Positions 9,130 through 19,073 of a stretch of DNA of 64,000 nt are shown here, piece by piece. The notes under the pieces are model-generated. The model made no database searches. It had not been told where the DNA came from and was given only the letters and a program-made list of their open reading frames with translations. The stretch comes from Marinomonas arctica (GTDB lineage: Bacteria > Pseudomonadota > Gammaproteobacteria > Pseudomonadales > Marinomonadaceae). The position numbers were made by a program, and so were the translations under genes. How positions within the stretch are numbered: the stretch's first letter is position 1; each line of letters opens with the position of its first letter. The stretch covers positions 62,001 through 126,000 of the forward strand of contig NZ_QHJF01000004.1 of NCBI RefSeq assembly GCF_003259225.1. The letters run 5' to 3'.

Positions 9130-11211
9130 TTAGACGTTTAGGTACTGATCATGATTGGGTAGCCATCGTGATAGTAGGGGGGAAATGGCGGCTGGATAGC
9201 GGCTATGTAGTAAGGCCGCGGCTTTTTGAACATCATCCAACAATCCTTTGTCTCTTTGTAAATCCGCGACCTTAAACTCCCAGAGCCCAGTTTGTCTGGT
9301 GCCGAGTAATTCACCAGGGCCGCGTAATTCCAAGTCTTTTTCAGCGATTTTAAAGCCATCGCTGGTTTCCCGCATGGTGGAGAGTCGTTCTTTGCCTTGT
9401 TGCCCTAATGGGGCTTTATAAAGCAGCACACAATGGCTGGCGGTTTGCCCTCGACCCACACGACCACGCAACTGGTGCAGCTGAGCAAGGCCAAGCCTCT
9501 CTGGGTTTTCGATCACCATGAGACTGGAGTTTGGGACATCGACACCGACCTCAATCACCGTAGTCGCCACCAGTAGTTGAATCTCGCCCGCTTTGAATTT
9601 TGCCATAATGTCGGCTTTTTCTTGGGCTTTTAAGCGCCCATGGACCAAGCCAATACGAAGCTCGCCAAGCTGTTCTTGCAGTAAAATGGCCGTGTCTTCT
9701 GCGGCTTGGCATTGCAAGGCTTCAGACTCTTCAATCAAGGTACAGACCCAATAGGCCTGTTTGCCTTCTTCGCAGGCGCTTTTCACACGATCAATGACTT
9801 CTTGTCGGCGTTGATCCGATACAACAATGGTGTTCACAGGGGTGCGACCCGGCGGCAGCTCGTCAATGATGGAGCAGTCCAGATCGGCATAGGCTGACAT
9901 GGCCAGGGTTCGTGGAATGGGCGTGGCTGTCATGATGAGCTGGTGAGGTTGAAAACCATGTTTCATGCCTTTTTCGCGTAACGCCATACGCTGATGTACG
10001 CCAAAACGATGTTGTTCGTCGATAATCGCCAAGGCTAAGCGATCGAATTCTACGGTATCCTGAAACAAAGCGTGTGTTCCAACAATGATCTGAGCTTGTC
10101 CAGACGCGATATCAATGAGTTCTTTTTCTCGGGCTTTGCCTTTGAGTTTGCCGATCATCCACGCCACCTTAAGTCCAAGTGGCTCAAACCATTGAGTGAA
10201 ATTGACATAGTGCTGTTCAGCTAAAATTTCGGTAGGCGCCATAATGGCAACTTGGTAGCCAGCCTGTACAACAGACGCCGCCGCCAATGCCGCCACCAAG
10301 GTTTTCCCTGAGCCTACATCGCCCTGAACCAAACGCAGCATAGGATGACCTGAGCGGAGGTCGTTAAGGATTTCTTGAAAAACCCGTTGCTGCGCATTAG
10401 TTGGTGAAAAGGGAAGCTGTTGCAAGAGCCGTTGGCTTAATTCACCTGCGGCCTGCACTTTGATGGCAACATCTTGTTTGGCTTTCATGCGTTTGCCGAT
10501 TAGAGAAAGCTGGTGCGCCATGAGTTCTTCAAACGATAGGCGGTATTGTGCTGGATGACAGCCAGATTTGAGTAACTCTAGATTGGCCTCTCTTGATGGA
10601 TGATGAAGAAACTGAATGGCATCAACCAGAGGAGGGAGGCCGAACTGAGTGCGTATCTCGTCAGGTAGCCACTCTTGTAAATTGTAGGGTGTTAAACGTT
10701 CTAAGGCTTGTGCGCAAAGTTGACGAATTTTCGTTTGTGTTAAACCATCCGTCAGTGGGTAAATCGGTGTCAGTTGTGCGGTTTCTTCTTGTGTTTCATC
10801 TTCCCCAATGACCTTGTATTCAGGATGATAGATTTCAAATCCTGTGCTGCCACGGCGAATCTCACCAAAGCAGCGTACTCGTTTACCGGCTTCCAGTTGC
10901 TTTTTTTGCGCGGCGGAAAAGTGAAAGAAGCGCAGACACAAGGTGCCAGTGTGATCTTTGATACGACACAGCAAGCTACGACGTTTGCCCATTTTGATTT
11001 CCGCGCCCGTGACTTGGCCTTCGATAACGGCTTCATCGCCAAAGCGCAGTTGCCCTATAGGAACCACACGTGTTCTGTCTTGATAGCGGATGGGCAGATG
11101 AAACAGCAGATCTTGCACTGTATTCAAGTGCAGCTTTGCCAGTTTTTCCGCCATCGCATCGCCAACGCCCTTTAGCTCACGAACGTCTTGAGTGTCTAAT
11201 CCATCGATCAT
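9130..11211 (-). CDS. recG: ATP-dependent DNA helicase RecG
   Basis: A 693-aa helicase that regresses stalled forks and branch-migrates Holliday junctions. An N-terminal wedge/OB domain is followed by helicase domain 1 with Walker A GDVGSGKT and the DEQH box (IIDEQHRFG), domain 2 with the QLRGRVGRG motif, and the RecG C-terminal segment. Length is standard. It lies 26 bp downstream of oxyR in the same orientation, and an oxyR-recG arrangement is common in pseudomonads. Confidence 0.97.
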   Translation of the reverse strand: MIDGLDTQDVRELKGVGDAMAEKLAKLHLNTVQDLLFHLPIRYQDRTRVVPIGQLRFGDEAVIEGQVTGAEIKMGKRRSLLCRIKDHTGTLCLRFFHFSAAQKKQLEAGKRVRCFGEIRRGSTGFEIYHPEYKVIGEDETQEETAQLTPIYPLTDGLTQTKIRQLCAQALERLTPYNLQEWLPDEIRTQFGLPPLVDAIQFLHHPSREANLELLKSGCHPAQYRLSFEELMAHQLSLIGKRMKAKQDVAIKVQAAGELSQRLLQQLPFSPTNAQQRVFQEILNDLRSGHPMLRLVQGDVGSGKTLVAALAAASVVQAGYQVAIMAPTEILAEQHYVNFTQWFEPLGLKVAWMIGKLKGKAREKELIDIASGQAQIIVGTHALFQDTVEFDRLALAIIDEQHRFGVHQRMALREKGMKHGFQPHQLIMTATPIPRTLAMSAYADLDCSIIDELPPGRTPVNTIVVSDQRRQEVIDRVKSACEEGKQAYWVCTLIEESEALQCQAAEDTAILLQEQLGELRIGLVHGRLKAQEKADIMAKFKAGEIQLLVATTVIEVGVDVPNSSLMVIENPERLGLAQLHQLRGRVGRGQTASHCVLLYKAPLGQQGKERLSTMRETSDGFKIAEKDLELRGPGELLGTRQTGLWEFKVADLQRDKGLLDDVQKAAALLHSRYPAAISPLLSRWLPNHDQYLNV

Positions 11212-11237
11212 GCCTACTCTCTACAAATCCAATCGTT

Positions 11238-12143
11238 CTATAGGTCTAGCTGCTTACAAGCATCACGGATAGACTGGCTAACGGCTTCAATCGCTTTAGG
11301 GCGTGGGAAGCTCGCTCGCCAAGCCAGTGCTACGGTACGTTTGGGGGCTGGTGCGGTAAAAGGTCGGACTTCTAGCATGTCATGATTAATGTTCATCGCC
11401 GCCGATTTAGGCAACACGGTGACGCCTAAGCCTGAAGCCACCATATAGCGAATGGTTTCTAATGAGCTACCGTTAACGATAGTACGGCCGTCGCCAAACT
11501 CGCTTTCGTTAACCAAAGGACAAGCTTCCAATACCTGCTCACTAAAACAGTGACCTTTACCGAGTAACAACAAGTTGTCAGTCGATAACTGATCTGTGTC
11601 TATACTGGCCAATTTGGTCCATGGATGCGATTTCGGCATCAGCACCATGAACTCTTCTTCGTAAATGGGTTGTGTCACCACGTCCGGTTCACGAAAAGGC
11701 AGCGCCACGATGATGGCATCTAATTCACCATTACGTAGTTTAGGGCGTAAGTTTTCCGTGAGGTCTTCTTCAATGATCAACGGCATGCCGGAGGTGATTT
11801 TGTGCAAAGACGGAATCATAAAAGGAAACAAGTAAGGGGCAATGGTAAAAATAGCACCGACTTTGAGAGGGCCTTTTAATTGGTTTTTTCCCGACGAAGC
11901 GAGTTCTTTAATGGTATTGGCTTGATGTAGTACACGCTTCGCTTGGGTAATAATTTGCTCCCCCAACGGTGTGACATAAACCGAACTTTTGCTGCGCTCA
12001 AAAATTGCCACGCCTAGCTCGTCTTCCAGTTTTTTGACGGCGACACTAAGAGTCGGCTGTGACACATGGCAATCCAGTGCTGCTTGTCCAAAATGTTTTT
12101 TTTCGGCCAGCATTACAATGTATTTCAATTCCGTTAATGTCAT
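11238..12143 (-). CDS. oxyR: Hydrogen peroxide sensor OxyR
   Basis: A 301-aa LysR-family activator of peroxide defence. The N-terminal winged helix is ELKYIVMLAEKKHFGQAA. The redox cysteines are at C199 and C208 in GHCFSEQVLEAC, the same positions and spacing as in E. coli OxyR, where they form the activating disulfide. The recG gene follows. No catalase or ahp gene is nearby. Confidence 0.95.
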   Translation of the reverse strand: MTLTELKYIVMLAEKKHFGQAALDCHVSQPTLSVAVKKLEDELGVAIFERSKSSVYVTPLGEQIITQAKRVLHQANTIKELASSGKNQLKGPLKVGAIFTIAPYLFPFMIPSLHKITSGMPLIIEEDLTENLRPKLRNGELDAIIVALPFREPDVVTQPIYEEEFMVLMPKSHPWTKLASIDTDQLSTDNLLLLGKGHCFSEQVLEACPLVNESEFGDGRTIVNGSSLETIRYMVASGLGVTVLPKSAAMNINHDMLEVRPFTAPAPKRTVALAWRASFPRPKAIEAVSQSIRDACKQLDL

Positions 12144-12325
12144 AACACACCTTTTGCTTAAGCTGTTTCATTGTTAATAACTATGATAATACATATTTTG
12201 ATAAAGTATACTCGTTCCTTTTTTATTGCTGAGTATTTCTTGCTTGGAATATCTGTCAGTATTCTACACAGTAGTGCGGCAACAGGTTTACAACGTTCGC
12301 GTTTAACGTAGTTTGGAGAAGGTTA

Positions 12326-13168
12326 ATGGCAAAGGTACTGATCGCAGGTTGCGGTGATTTAGGTTCTGGTGTAGCCGCTGAATTGGTGAAAAACGGTCAT
12401 GAGGTAACGGGGATTCGTCGTACAAAAGCCCAGTTCCCAGAAGGCGTAGTGGGTATGACAGGGGACCTACTGAGCATGACAGATGACAACTTACCTAATG
12501 TGGACGTGGTTTTCTTGATCATGACCCCCAATGGTCGTGACGAAGACGCGTATCGAGCCGCTTATTTTGACACCGCGCAAGTGTTGATCCGTCGCTATAA
12601 AGCCATGGTGAAACCGCCTCAGGTGTTTTTTGTGTCCAGCACCAGTGTATACGGACAACATCAAGGTGAGTGGGTTGATGAAACTACGCCCGCCATCCCT
12701 TCATCAGCAACGGCGACAGTATTGCTTGAAACCGAGCAGGCGCTTGCTGCCGTATTGCCCAGTGTGACGGTGCGTTGTTCCGGTATTTATGGTCCAGGGC
12801 GATTTCGATTATTAGAGACGGTACTAAGTGAAAAGGATTGGGAAGCCAACAGTTGGACCAATCGTATTCATCGGGACGATGTGGTATCAGCACTGGTAAC
12901 CTTAGCCAACATAGCGTTTGAGGGGAAAGACTTACCCAAACAGGTGATTGTGACCGATCAAACACCGGTTTCTATGTGGGAAGTGAAACTTTGGTTAGCA
13001 ACCTGTCTAGGTGCAAGGGTGGCCGTAAAAGAGAGTAATCAATTTGTTCCGGCATCCGGAAAGCGTATACAGGGCCAATACCTTTTATCACAAGGTTGGG
13101 TGCCGCGTTATCCGAGCTATGTGGCGGGCTATCATGCGTTGTTGCGTGAGTTTAATGCGACGCGATAA
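12326..13168 (+). CDS. YeeZ-like NAD(P)-dependent epimerase/reductase
   Basis: A 280-aa Rossmann-fold protein of the extended SDR superfamily. The dinucleotide-binding loop GCGDLGSG lies at the N-terminus, and SSTSVYGQ matches the Ser-x-Ser..Tyr region of YeeZ-like sugar-nucleotide epimerase relatives. The usual YxxxK catalytic pair is not clear, so the reaction is unknown. It is a monocistronic gene divergent from oxyR, preceded by GGAGAAGG and followed by a palindromic terminator. Confidence 0.8.
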   Translation: MAKVLIAGCGDLGSGVAAELVKNGHEVTGIRRTKAQFPEGVVGMTGDLLSMTDDNLPNVDVVFLIMTPNGRDEDAYRAAYFDTAQVLIRRYKAMVKPPQVFFVSSTSVYGQHQGEWVDETTPAIPSSATATVLLETEQALAAVLPSVTVRCSGIYGPGRFRLLETVLSEKDWEANSWTNRIHRDDVVSALVTLANIAFEGKDLPKQVIVTDQTPVSMWEVKLWLATCLGARVAVKESNQFVPASGKRIQGQYLLSQGWVPRYPSYVAGYHALLREFNATR

Positions 13169-13209
13169 ATCAGCAGTGCGCTAGTGATTAGGTACAAGGT
13201 CGCCATAAT

Positions 13210-13237
13210 AAAAAAAGAGGCCGCGGCCTCTTTTTTT
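13210..13237. terminator. Bidirectional terminator
   Basis: A perfect 14-bp palindrome GAGGCCGCGGCCTC flanked by seven As on the left and seven Ts on the right. It serves both the plus-strand YeeZ-like gene and the minus-strand ridA transcript. Confidence 0.9.
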
Positions 13238-13263
13238 ACGTGACAAGCATGGGTTTGAAGAGA

Positions 13264-13650
13264 TTAGTCTTCCAACACCATGATGCCTTCGATTTCTACC
13301 TGAACGCCTTTCGGCAAAGCGCGAACGCCCATTGCTGCGCGTGCTGGGTAAGGCTGCTTAACAAACTGCATCATTACCTCGTTTACTGTGGCGAAGTTGC
13401 TTAGATCGGTCATGAAAATATTAAATTTCACTACGTTCTCTAGAGAGCCCCCCGCTGCTTCGCAAACGGCTTGTAGGTTTTTGAAGACTTGTGTTGTTTG
13501 CTCAACGATATCTTCACTGATGACTTCCATGGTTTCAGGAACCAAGGGAATTTGACCAGACAAATACACAGTATTGCCAGCACGAACGGCTTGTGAGTAT
13601 GGACCGATAGCGGCCGGTGCGTTTTCAGTGTGAATGACTTGTTTTGACAT
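13264..13650 (-). CDS. ridA: Enamine/imine deaminase RidA
   Basis: A 128-aa YjgF/YER057c/UK114 protein that hydrolyses reactive 2-aminoacrylate-type enamines made by PLP enzymes. Family hallmarks are AIGPYSQAV near the N-terminus and the C-terminal block [22 protein letters not shown] with its conserved active-site arginine. The length is typical. It follows spoT by 49 bp in the same direction, the same order as in pseudomonads. Confidence 0.95.
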   Translation of the reverse strand: MSKQVIHTENAPAAIGPYSQAVRAGNTVYLSGQIPLVPETMEVISEDIVEQTTQVFKNLQAVCEAAGGSLENVVKFNIFMTDLSNFATVNEVMMQFVKQPYPARAAMGVRALPKGVQVEIEGIMVLED

Positions 13651-13699
13651 AAATGAGCATCCTATTTTAGAGGGTCAGTAAACAGTAAATAAAGGCCAA

Positions 13700-15817
13700 T
13701 TAACGCCCTACAATGGTTTCCCTTGTGACTTTCTCGACACAACGAACGGCTTTTATGCGACGCATGACATCCGCTAAGCCAACGCGACTGGAGATAGTAA
13801 TACTTAACCGTAAACGACTGACTCGGCCACGCTCAATAATATCGAGATTTGATACTTGGAAGTCTGTGTCGCTGATTGAACTGGCGATTTTCGCCACCGC
13901 ACCACGTTCGTTGATATAAGTGACGATGAGGCTAATGTGTAGCTCTTCTTCGATTTCTTTGCCCCATGCCATATGAATAAAACGTTCAGGGCTCGACAGA
14001 TGGTCCTGAACATTCGGGCAATTAAGGTGGTGAATAATAATGCCTTTATCAACTTGGACATAGCCAACAATCGGATCACCGGGAATCGGGGAGCAACATT
14101 TCGCATAGGAAATCAGCATCCCTTCAGAACCGTTTACCTTAAAGGACTTTGGGGTCACCAAGGTATCTTCATCAATGTTGGGGAAAAGCTCTCGAGCAAC
14201 CAGATAGCCCACGTGGCGGCCTTTACCGATGGATTCTAGTAAGTCATCCATGGTGGCGAGCTGGTGGTTGGTCAGCACTTGCGCGATTTGTTCCGCCGTC
14301 AACTCTTCAACATTTGTTTTAAAGGCGTTGAGAGAACGAGTCAGCAGGCGATAGCCGATGGAGATGGCGTTTTCTCGCTGTTTGTCTTTTAAATAATGGC
14401 GAATGTTGGTGCGCGCTTTACCCGTAATCGCAAAGCTCAACCAAGCCACATTTGGCTGAGCATTTTTGGCTGTAATGATTTCAACCGTCTGTCCGCTTTC
14501 TAGCTGTGTACTGAGCGGTGCAAGACGACGATTAATACGACAAGAAATACAAGTGTTGCCGATTTCAGTATGGACGCCATAGGCAAAATCAACAGGCGTG
14601 GCGCCAGAGGGTAATTCAATGATTTGGCCATTTGGAGTGAAAACATACACCTCGTCAGGGAACAGATCGCTTTTCACGTTATCAACAAATTCGACGGGGT
14701 TACGTGCTTTTTGTTGAATTTCTAATAAACTTTTCACCCATTTTGTCGCACGATCGTGATTGCTTGGCATGTTGGAGGTGCCGCTGACTTTATAAGCCCA
14801 GTGCGCAGCAATACCATTGTTGGCGACCAAATCCATTTCTTCTGTACGAATTTGGATTTCCATGGGGATACCATTAGCACCCAACACAGTGGTGTGTAGA
14901 GACTGATAACCATTGGATTTGGGAACCGCTATGTAGTCTTTAAAGCGGCCTTCGATGGGTTTAAAGAGGGCGTGAATTACCCCTAAAATTCGATAACAGC
15001 TGTCATGGCGATCGGTCACGATGCGCACACCCATGACGTCCATGATTTCATCCAGAGAGCGGCGCTTCTTGTCCATCTTCTGATAAATGCTGTAAATATG
15101 CTTTTCGCGAACACTGATGCTGGCTTCGATATAATCTGCGGCCAATTCGGAGCGAATCGTATCTTCAAGTTTCTGAGTGTCTTTAATGCGCTGCTGGCCA
15201 TACTTTTTATGGATGGCTCTTTGTAACATGCGCGCGCGCATTGGGTAATAGGCTTGAAAAGCGAGGGATTCTAGATCAACCCTAACATTGTACATACCCA
15301 AGCGATTGGCAATGGGCGCGTAAATATCCAAGGTTTCGCGAGCGATACGGCGTTTTTTATTTGCTGGCATGGCATCCAATGTGCGCATGTTATGCAAACG
15401 GTCCGCCAATTTCACCAAGATAACACGAATGTCATCGGCCATGGCCATGGCCATTTTTTGGAAGTTATGGGCTTGTTTTTCGACTTGGCTGTTGAATTCC
15501 AAATGGGTAAGTTTACTTACGCCATCCACCAGACTGGCGACACCTTCACCGAACTGCTCAGTGAGCGCTTCTCGGCTAATACCAGTATCTTCAATCACGT
15601 CGTGCAGTAAGGCCGCTGTCAAACCATCACAATCCATTCGAAGTTCAGAGAGAATTTCGGCGACGGCGAGAGGATGGGTGACATAAGGCTCGCCACTTTT
15701 GCGCCGCTGCCCATCATGGGCTTGCTCGGCATAATAGTAAGCTCGCTTTACCTTAGAGACTTGCTCGTAAGGTAAGTACTGACTCAGTGTCAGTGCTAAA
15801 TCTTCAATGGTATACAT
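13700..15817 (-). CDS. spoT: Bifunctional (p)ppGpp synthetase/hydrolase SpoT
   Basis: A 705-aa stringent-response enzyme. It has an N-terminal HD hydrolase domain (HPLAVAEIL, LLHDVIEDT, LADRLHNMRTL), a RelA/SpoT synthetase domain (GRFKDYIAVPKSNGYQSLHT), a TGS domain (EVYVFTPNGQIIELPSGATPVDFAY) and a C-terminal ACT domain. The intact HD residues argue for SpoT rather than RelA. It forms the conserved gmk-rpoZ-spoT-ridA cluster. Confidence 0.96.
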   Translation of the reverse strand: MYTIEDLALTLSQYLPYEQVSKVKRAYYYAEQAHDGQRRKSGEPYVTHPLAVAEILSELRMDCDGLTAALLHDVIEDTGISREALTEQFGEGVASLVDGVSKLTHLEFNSQVEKQAHNFQKMAMAMADDIRVILVKLADRLHNMRTLDAMPANKKRRIARETLDIYAPIANRLGMYNVRVDLESLAFQAYYPMRARMLQRAIHKKYGQQRIKDTQKLEDTIRSELAADYIEASISVREKHIYSIYQKMDKKRRSLDEIMDVMGVRIVTDRHDSCYRILGVIHALFKPIEGRFKDYIAVPKSNGYQSLHTTVLGANGIPMEIQIRTEEMDLVANNGIAAHWAYKVSGTSNMPSNHDRATKWVKSLLEIQQKARNPVEFVDNVKSDLFPDEVYVFTPNGQIIELPSGATPVDFAYGVHTEIGNTCISCRINRRLAPLSTQLESGQTVEIITAKNAQPNVAWLSFAITGKARTNIRHYLKDKQRENAISIGYRLLTRSLNAFKTNVEELTAEQIAQVLTNHQLATMDDLLESIGKGRHVGYLVARELFPNIDEDTLVTPKSFKVNGSEGMLISYAKCCSPIPGDPIVGYVQVDKGIIIHHLNCPNVQDHLSSPERFIHMAWGKEIEEELHISLIVTYINERGAVAKIASSISDTDFQVSNLDIIERGRVSRLRLSITISSRVGLADVMRRIKAVRCVEKVTRETIVGR

Positions 15818-15878
15818 CGCTCACCTCACATTGGCAAAAAAGAAGCGCGACAATTTGCAATGAGCGACACCATAGAGA

Positions 15879-16103
15879 TTAAAACTCGTGCAATGGGCGT
15901 TTTTGCTGATCAACATTTTTTGCGTTGATTAGGTTTTCCGCTATTTCACGTAGTGCAACTACAGTCACTTTGTCGCCTTCTAAAGGCACTTTTGCGTCTT
16001 CGCCGCCAGTGGCAAGTTGACGAGCGCGTTTTGATGCGACCATCACTAGTTCAAAGCGGTTATCAACGTTTTCTAAACAATCTTCTACGGTAACTCGAGC
16101 CAT
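15879..16103 (-). CDS. rpoZ: RNA polymerase omega subunit
   Basis: A 74-aa omega subunit that helps assemble RNA polymerase and contributes to the ppGpp binding site. The family motif is clear ([19 protein letters not shown], then [12 protein letters not shown]). It is short but within the normal range. It sits between gmk and spoT, 61 bp before spoT, linking the ppGpp target with the ppGpp enzyme. Confidence 0.96.
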   Translation of the reverse strand: MARVTVEDCLENVDNRFELVMVASKRARQLATGGEDAKVPLEGDKVTVVALREIAENLINAKNVDQQKRPLHEF

Positions 16104-16160
16104 TTTGACCTCTGTGTTCGGTTATCTATTTTTCCAAGGGTAATTCTACTTAACGGCTTC

Positions 16161-16784
16161 TCACAATGACAAGAGATCATTTATAAGATTGCCATATTTT
16201 TGCTGCATAACAGGGGTTTTTGCGCGCATTGCCATAAAAATGGACGACATTTCTGCAAGCGCCGTATCAAAATCGTCATTCACAATCACAAAATCGTATT
16301 CATGGTAATGGGACATCTCATTGACGGCCTTTGCCATACGACGCTGAATGACGTCCTCGGTGTCGGTCGCGCGTTTTTTGAGTCGCTCTTCTAGGGATGA
16401 CAATGATGGCGGAAGAATAAAGATTCCTACGGCTTCGGGGTAGAGCTGGCGTACTTGGCGAGCGCCTTGCCAATCTATTTCTAAAATTACATCTAAGCCT
16501 TGCTCTAGCATACCAAAAATAGTTTCCTTTGATGTGCCGTAATAATGATCAAAGACTTGGGCGTGTTCAAAAAAGGCGTCTTCCGCAATCATATCCAAAA
16601 AAGATTCATCGTCGATAAAATAGTACTCTCGACCATGTTCTTCACCAGCCCTCGGTGCGCGCGTGGTATGAGAAATGGAAATACGTACTTTATCGTCTGC
16701 TTTTAGCAGGGCTTTATACAAAGAAGACTTGCCAGCGCCAGAAGGCGCAGACAATATAAATAAGTTGCCAGTATGTTTGTGCAT
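16161..16784 (-). CDS. gmk: Guanylate kinase
   Basis: A 207-aa kinase that converts GMP to GDP. The P-loop is SAPSGAGKSSLYKAL near residue 12, followed by the GMP-binding region (SHTTRAPRAGEEHGREYYF) and the lid. Length is standard. It is normally directly downstream of yicC; here yicC lies about 24 kb away, so this gene marks the left edge of the inserted accessory block. Confidence 0.96.
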   Translation of the reverse strand: MHKHTGNLFILSAPSGAGKSSLYKALLKADDKVRISISHTTRAPRAGEEHGREYYFIDDESFLDMIAEDAFFEHAQVFDHYYGTSKETIFGMLEQGLDVILEIDWQGARQVRQLYPEAVGIFILPPSLSSLEERLKKRATDTEDVIQRRMAKAVNEMSHYHEYDFVIVNDDFDTALAEMSSIFMAMRAKTPVMQQKYGNLINDLLSL

Positions 16785-16888
16785 TGGTTATTTAGTCCGC
16801 TAGTCTTTTTTAACATCTTACTATATCACAAACAAAATGCCTGTTATTAGTTGGACATTATTGTCGCTGTAGGGCTTATTACGCTTAT

Positions 16889-16923
16889 TGATCTAGAAGC
16901 CCAATTATTGGGCTTCTAGATCA
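16889..16923. terminator. Strong hairpin after the LtaS-like gene
   Basis: A perfect 16-bp inverted repeat (TGATCTAGAAGCCCAA and its complement) with a TTA loop. It lies 27 bp past the stop of the sulfatase-like gene. Neither side has a good U tract, so it may be a weak terminator or a transcript-end stabiliser. Confidence 0.55.
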
Positions 16924-16949
16924 GGTTACTTGGGATTGAAGTAATTGGG

Positions 16950-18938
16950 TTACTTATCTGTAAAGCCACGCACCTGTGAATTTAATTGCCAGCGTAGTAG
17001 TTCCGGTAACGCTTGCTGACGATCCTGCTGCTGCTTGATAGGCGGCTCGCTATTGGTTGTTGTTCTTAGTCCAGTCTCACTCTCCCAAGGATAAAAAGCG
17101 GCTTTACCACTCATAGGATAGGCACCATTCTTATCTATCCATAATGTAACGTTGTAACCAAATGCACGGCTTTCATCATCTGTCGGTGCTAGCATGTTTC
17201 GACCTGCAATGGCTTGATAGGATGTATCCGATAAGCTCAGGTTATATAAAGTGGGGAAGATATCTTTGTGTGATCCCACACGGTTAGCATCATATTTCCA
17301 GTCTGTATTGTCGAGAATGTCTTGGGGAACATATAGATAAAAGGGGACGGCGCGATCCAATACTTGTTCCTGAGGATACAGTGCATTCAGGCGACGCATT
17401 TGGTGGTCACCTGTGGCTGCAATAATGGTTTTATTACCCACGCTTGAACCTTTAACGGTTGTGATAAATTGTCCAAAAGCATCAGCAGCGAACTGATAGG
17501 TTTCTAGAAGCGCTTTTTGTGACGCCTCATCATCACTAGAATGTCTTGCAACCTCCGGTGTTATCTCAAAAGGAGCGGGTTTATAACGAGCAGGTGTCTC
17601 ATAAGGGGGATGATTGGTAATGGTTAAGATAGTAATAAAAGTGGGCTCTGTTGCATCCTCAAGTACCTTCTCTGCTAAACGGTAGGCATAGTCATCAGGC
17701 ACTCCCCAAGCGCCTTGTTCAGCGATTGATTCAGGGTACATTTTCATTAGGGTATTTTGATCATAAACCACATCCACACTTTGAATAGGTAAATAGGTTG
17801 CCAAATTACGCCAGGCCATATTGCCAGGAGAAATAAAAACCGTTTTATAGCCTGCTTTTTTGTAAACACTGAAGGGGACGCCTTGCAGTTTGACTTTTTG
17901 CTCGGAACTGTGACTGATGTTTTCAAACGGACTATGAAATAGCATTGCCGCTAACGATGGTGCCGTACCATTGTCTTCGGATAAAAAACGGTTAAAGACA
18001 AAATCGTCTCTAAAATGCGAACGCAGCTGTCCTAAAAGATCATTTTTTTCAGGATGATCAAACGCCAACATATTGCTGCCGAAACTTTCCATAATATTCA
18101 TAACAACATTAGGCTTATTGGCCTCAAGCCATGGATTAGCAGGGGTTCGTGCGTTCAGACTGTTGATGCCTAATTGTGCTTTGAGTGAAAAGCCTTTTTC
18201 TTGGCTGACAGGAGCGAAAGCAGTATCCCTTTTTTTATCTTTCCATGCCCAATCTAGTGCCATAAAGCCATTTGGTGACAGTTTGTTTAGAATCAATAGT
18301 TGCGATACTTGGGCATTATCGCGACGTAAAGGAAACGTCCCGACACTGCCTCGTGCGGCAATGAGTAAAATAGTAAAAGTGATCAGTATATAAATAACGA
18401 CAAAGCTGAAGTGCCAAGGTTTACGTTTTTTTTCTCGCAGTGTGAATTTGGCGAGTCTATAGGCAATAAAACCAAGCAAAAAAGCAGATGAAATGCCTTT
18501 TATAACGGGATAATCTTGCCAAATATTAAGCAACACACTTTTGGTATCATCCTCAGCTAATCCAAATGCAAAAATATCAAAGTGGTTATGATAGGTTTGG
18601 TAATAATAAAAATTACTGATCGTCACCATCACCACAGAGAACAAGATCAGGCCCATTAAAAAAGGGCTAATGGCTGTCAAAAAGCGCCACGATATTTGAC
18701 TCGCACAAAATAATAAACCGATTAGGAAGAAGGGTGCCATGAACATACTGGCAACCCGAAAATCATATCGAACGCCAATTGACCACATGCGGGTGACATC
18801 TTGACTGTGCTTTGCAAGCTCTACAGGAGTCGCAAAGTGCTGCAACATAAAATAGCGCCCGAGCAGCAATATCAAAACGATGAGAAAGAGTTGGACCACT
18901 AACGTGACCACAAGAGGTCGCATTCGGCTCTGGTACAT
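16950..18938 (-). CDS. LTA synthase/OpgB-like sulfatase-fold membrane protein
   Basis: A 662-aa protein with about five N-terminal membrane helices (residues 8-200) followed by a periplasmic alkaline-phosphatase-superfamily domain. The metal-binding start is NVVMNIMESFGSNM, the putative catalytic threonine is in DNGTAPSLAAML, and GDHQMRR is a later metal ligand motif. Homologues transfer phosphoglycerol or phosphoethanolamine from phospholipids onto glycans or lipids. In a Gram-negative this probably modifies periplasmic glucans or lipid A; the acceptor is unknown. No partner gene is adjacent. Confidence 0.82.
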   Translation of the reverse strand: MYQSRMRPLVVTLVVQLFLIVLILLLGRYFMLQHFATPVELAKHSQDVTRMWSIGVRYDFRVASMFMAPFFLIGLLFCASQISWRFLTAISPFLMGLILFSVVMVTISNFYYYQTYHNHFDIFAFGLAEDDTKSVLLNIWQDYPVIKGISSAFLLGFIAYRLAKFTLREKKRKPWHFSFVVIYILITFTILLIAARGSVGTFPLRRDNAQVSQLLILNKLSPNGFMALDWAWKDKKRDTAFAPVSQEKGFSLKAQLGINSLNARTPANPWLEANKPNVVMNIMESFGSNMLAFDHPEKNDLLGQLRSHFRDDFVFNRFLSEDNGTAPSLAAMLFHSPFENISHSSEQKVKLQGVPFSVYKKAGYKTVFISPGNMAWRNLATYLPIQSVDVVYDQNTLMKMYPESIAEQGAWGVPDDYAYRLAEKVLEDATEPTFITILTITNHPPYETPARYKPAPFEITPEVARHSSDDEASQKALLETYQFAADAFGQFITTVKGSSVGNKTIIAATGDHQMRRLNALYPQEQVLDRAVPFYLYVPQDILDNTDWKYDANRVGSHKDIFPTLYNLSLSDTSYQAIAGRNMLAPTDDESRAFGYNVTLWIDKNGAYPMSGKAAFYPWESETGLRTTTNSEPPIKQQQDRQQALPELLRWQLNSQVRGFTDK

Positions 18939-19073
18939 TATTGTAATTACCCTAAAAAAACTGAATTACCGCTGATTATAGCACTCAATAAATACCGAAT
19001 ACTGAAATAAAATCAGGTGAACGATAAAACGTATTTTTCATCAAACTTATGAAGATGAGGGCTCACGAAAAGC

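Noticed and set aside
10774-11175. 133-codon open frame opposite the recG start
   Set aside because: It is contained in the well-supported recG wedge domain and resembles no protein family.
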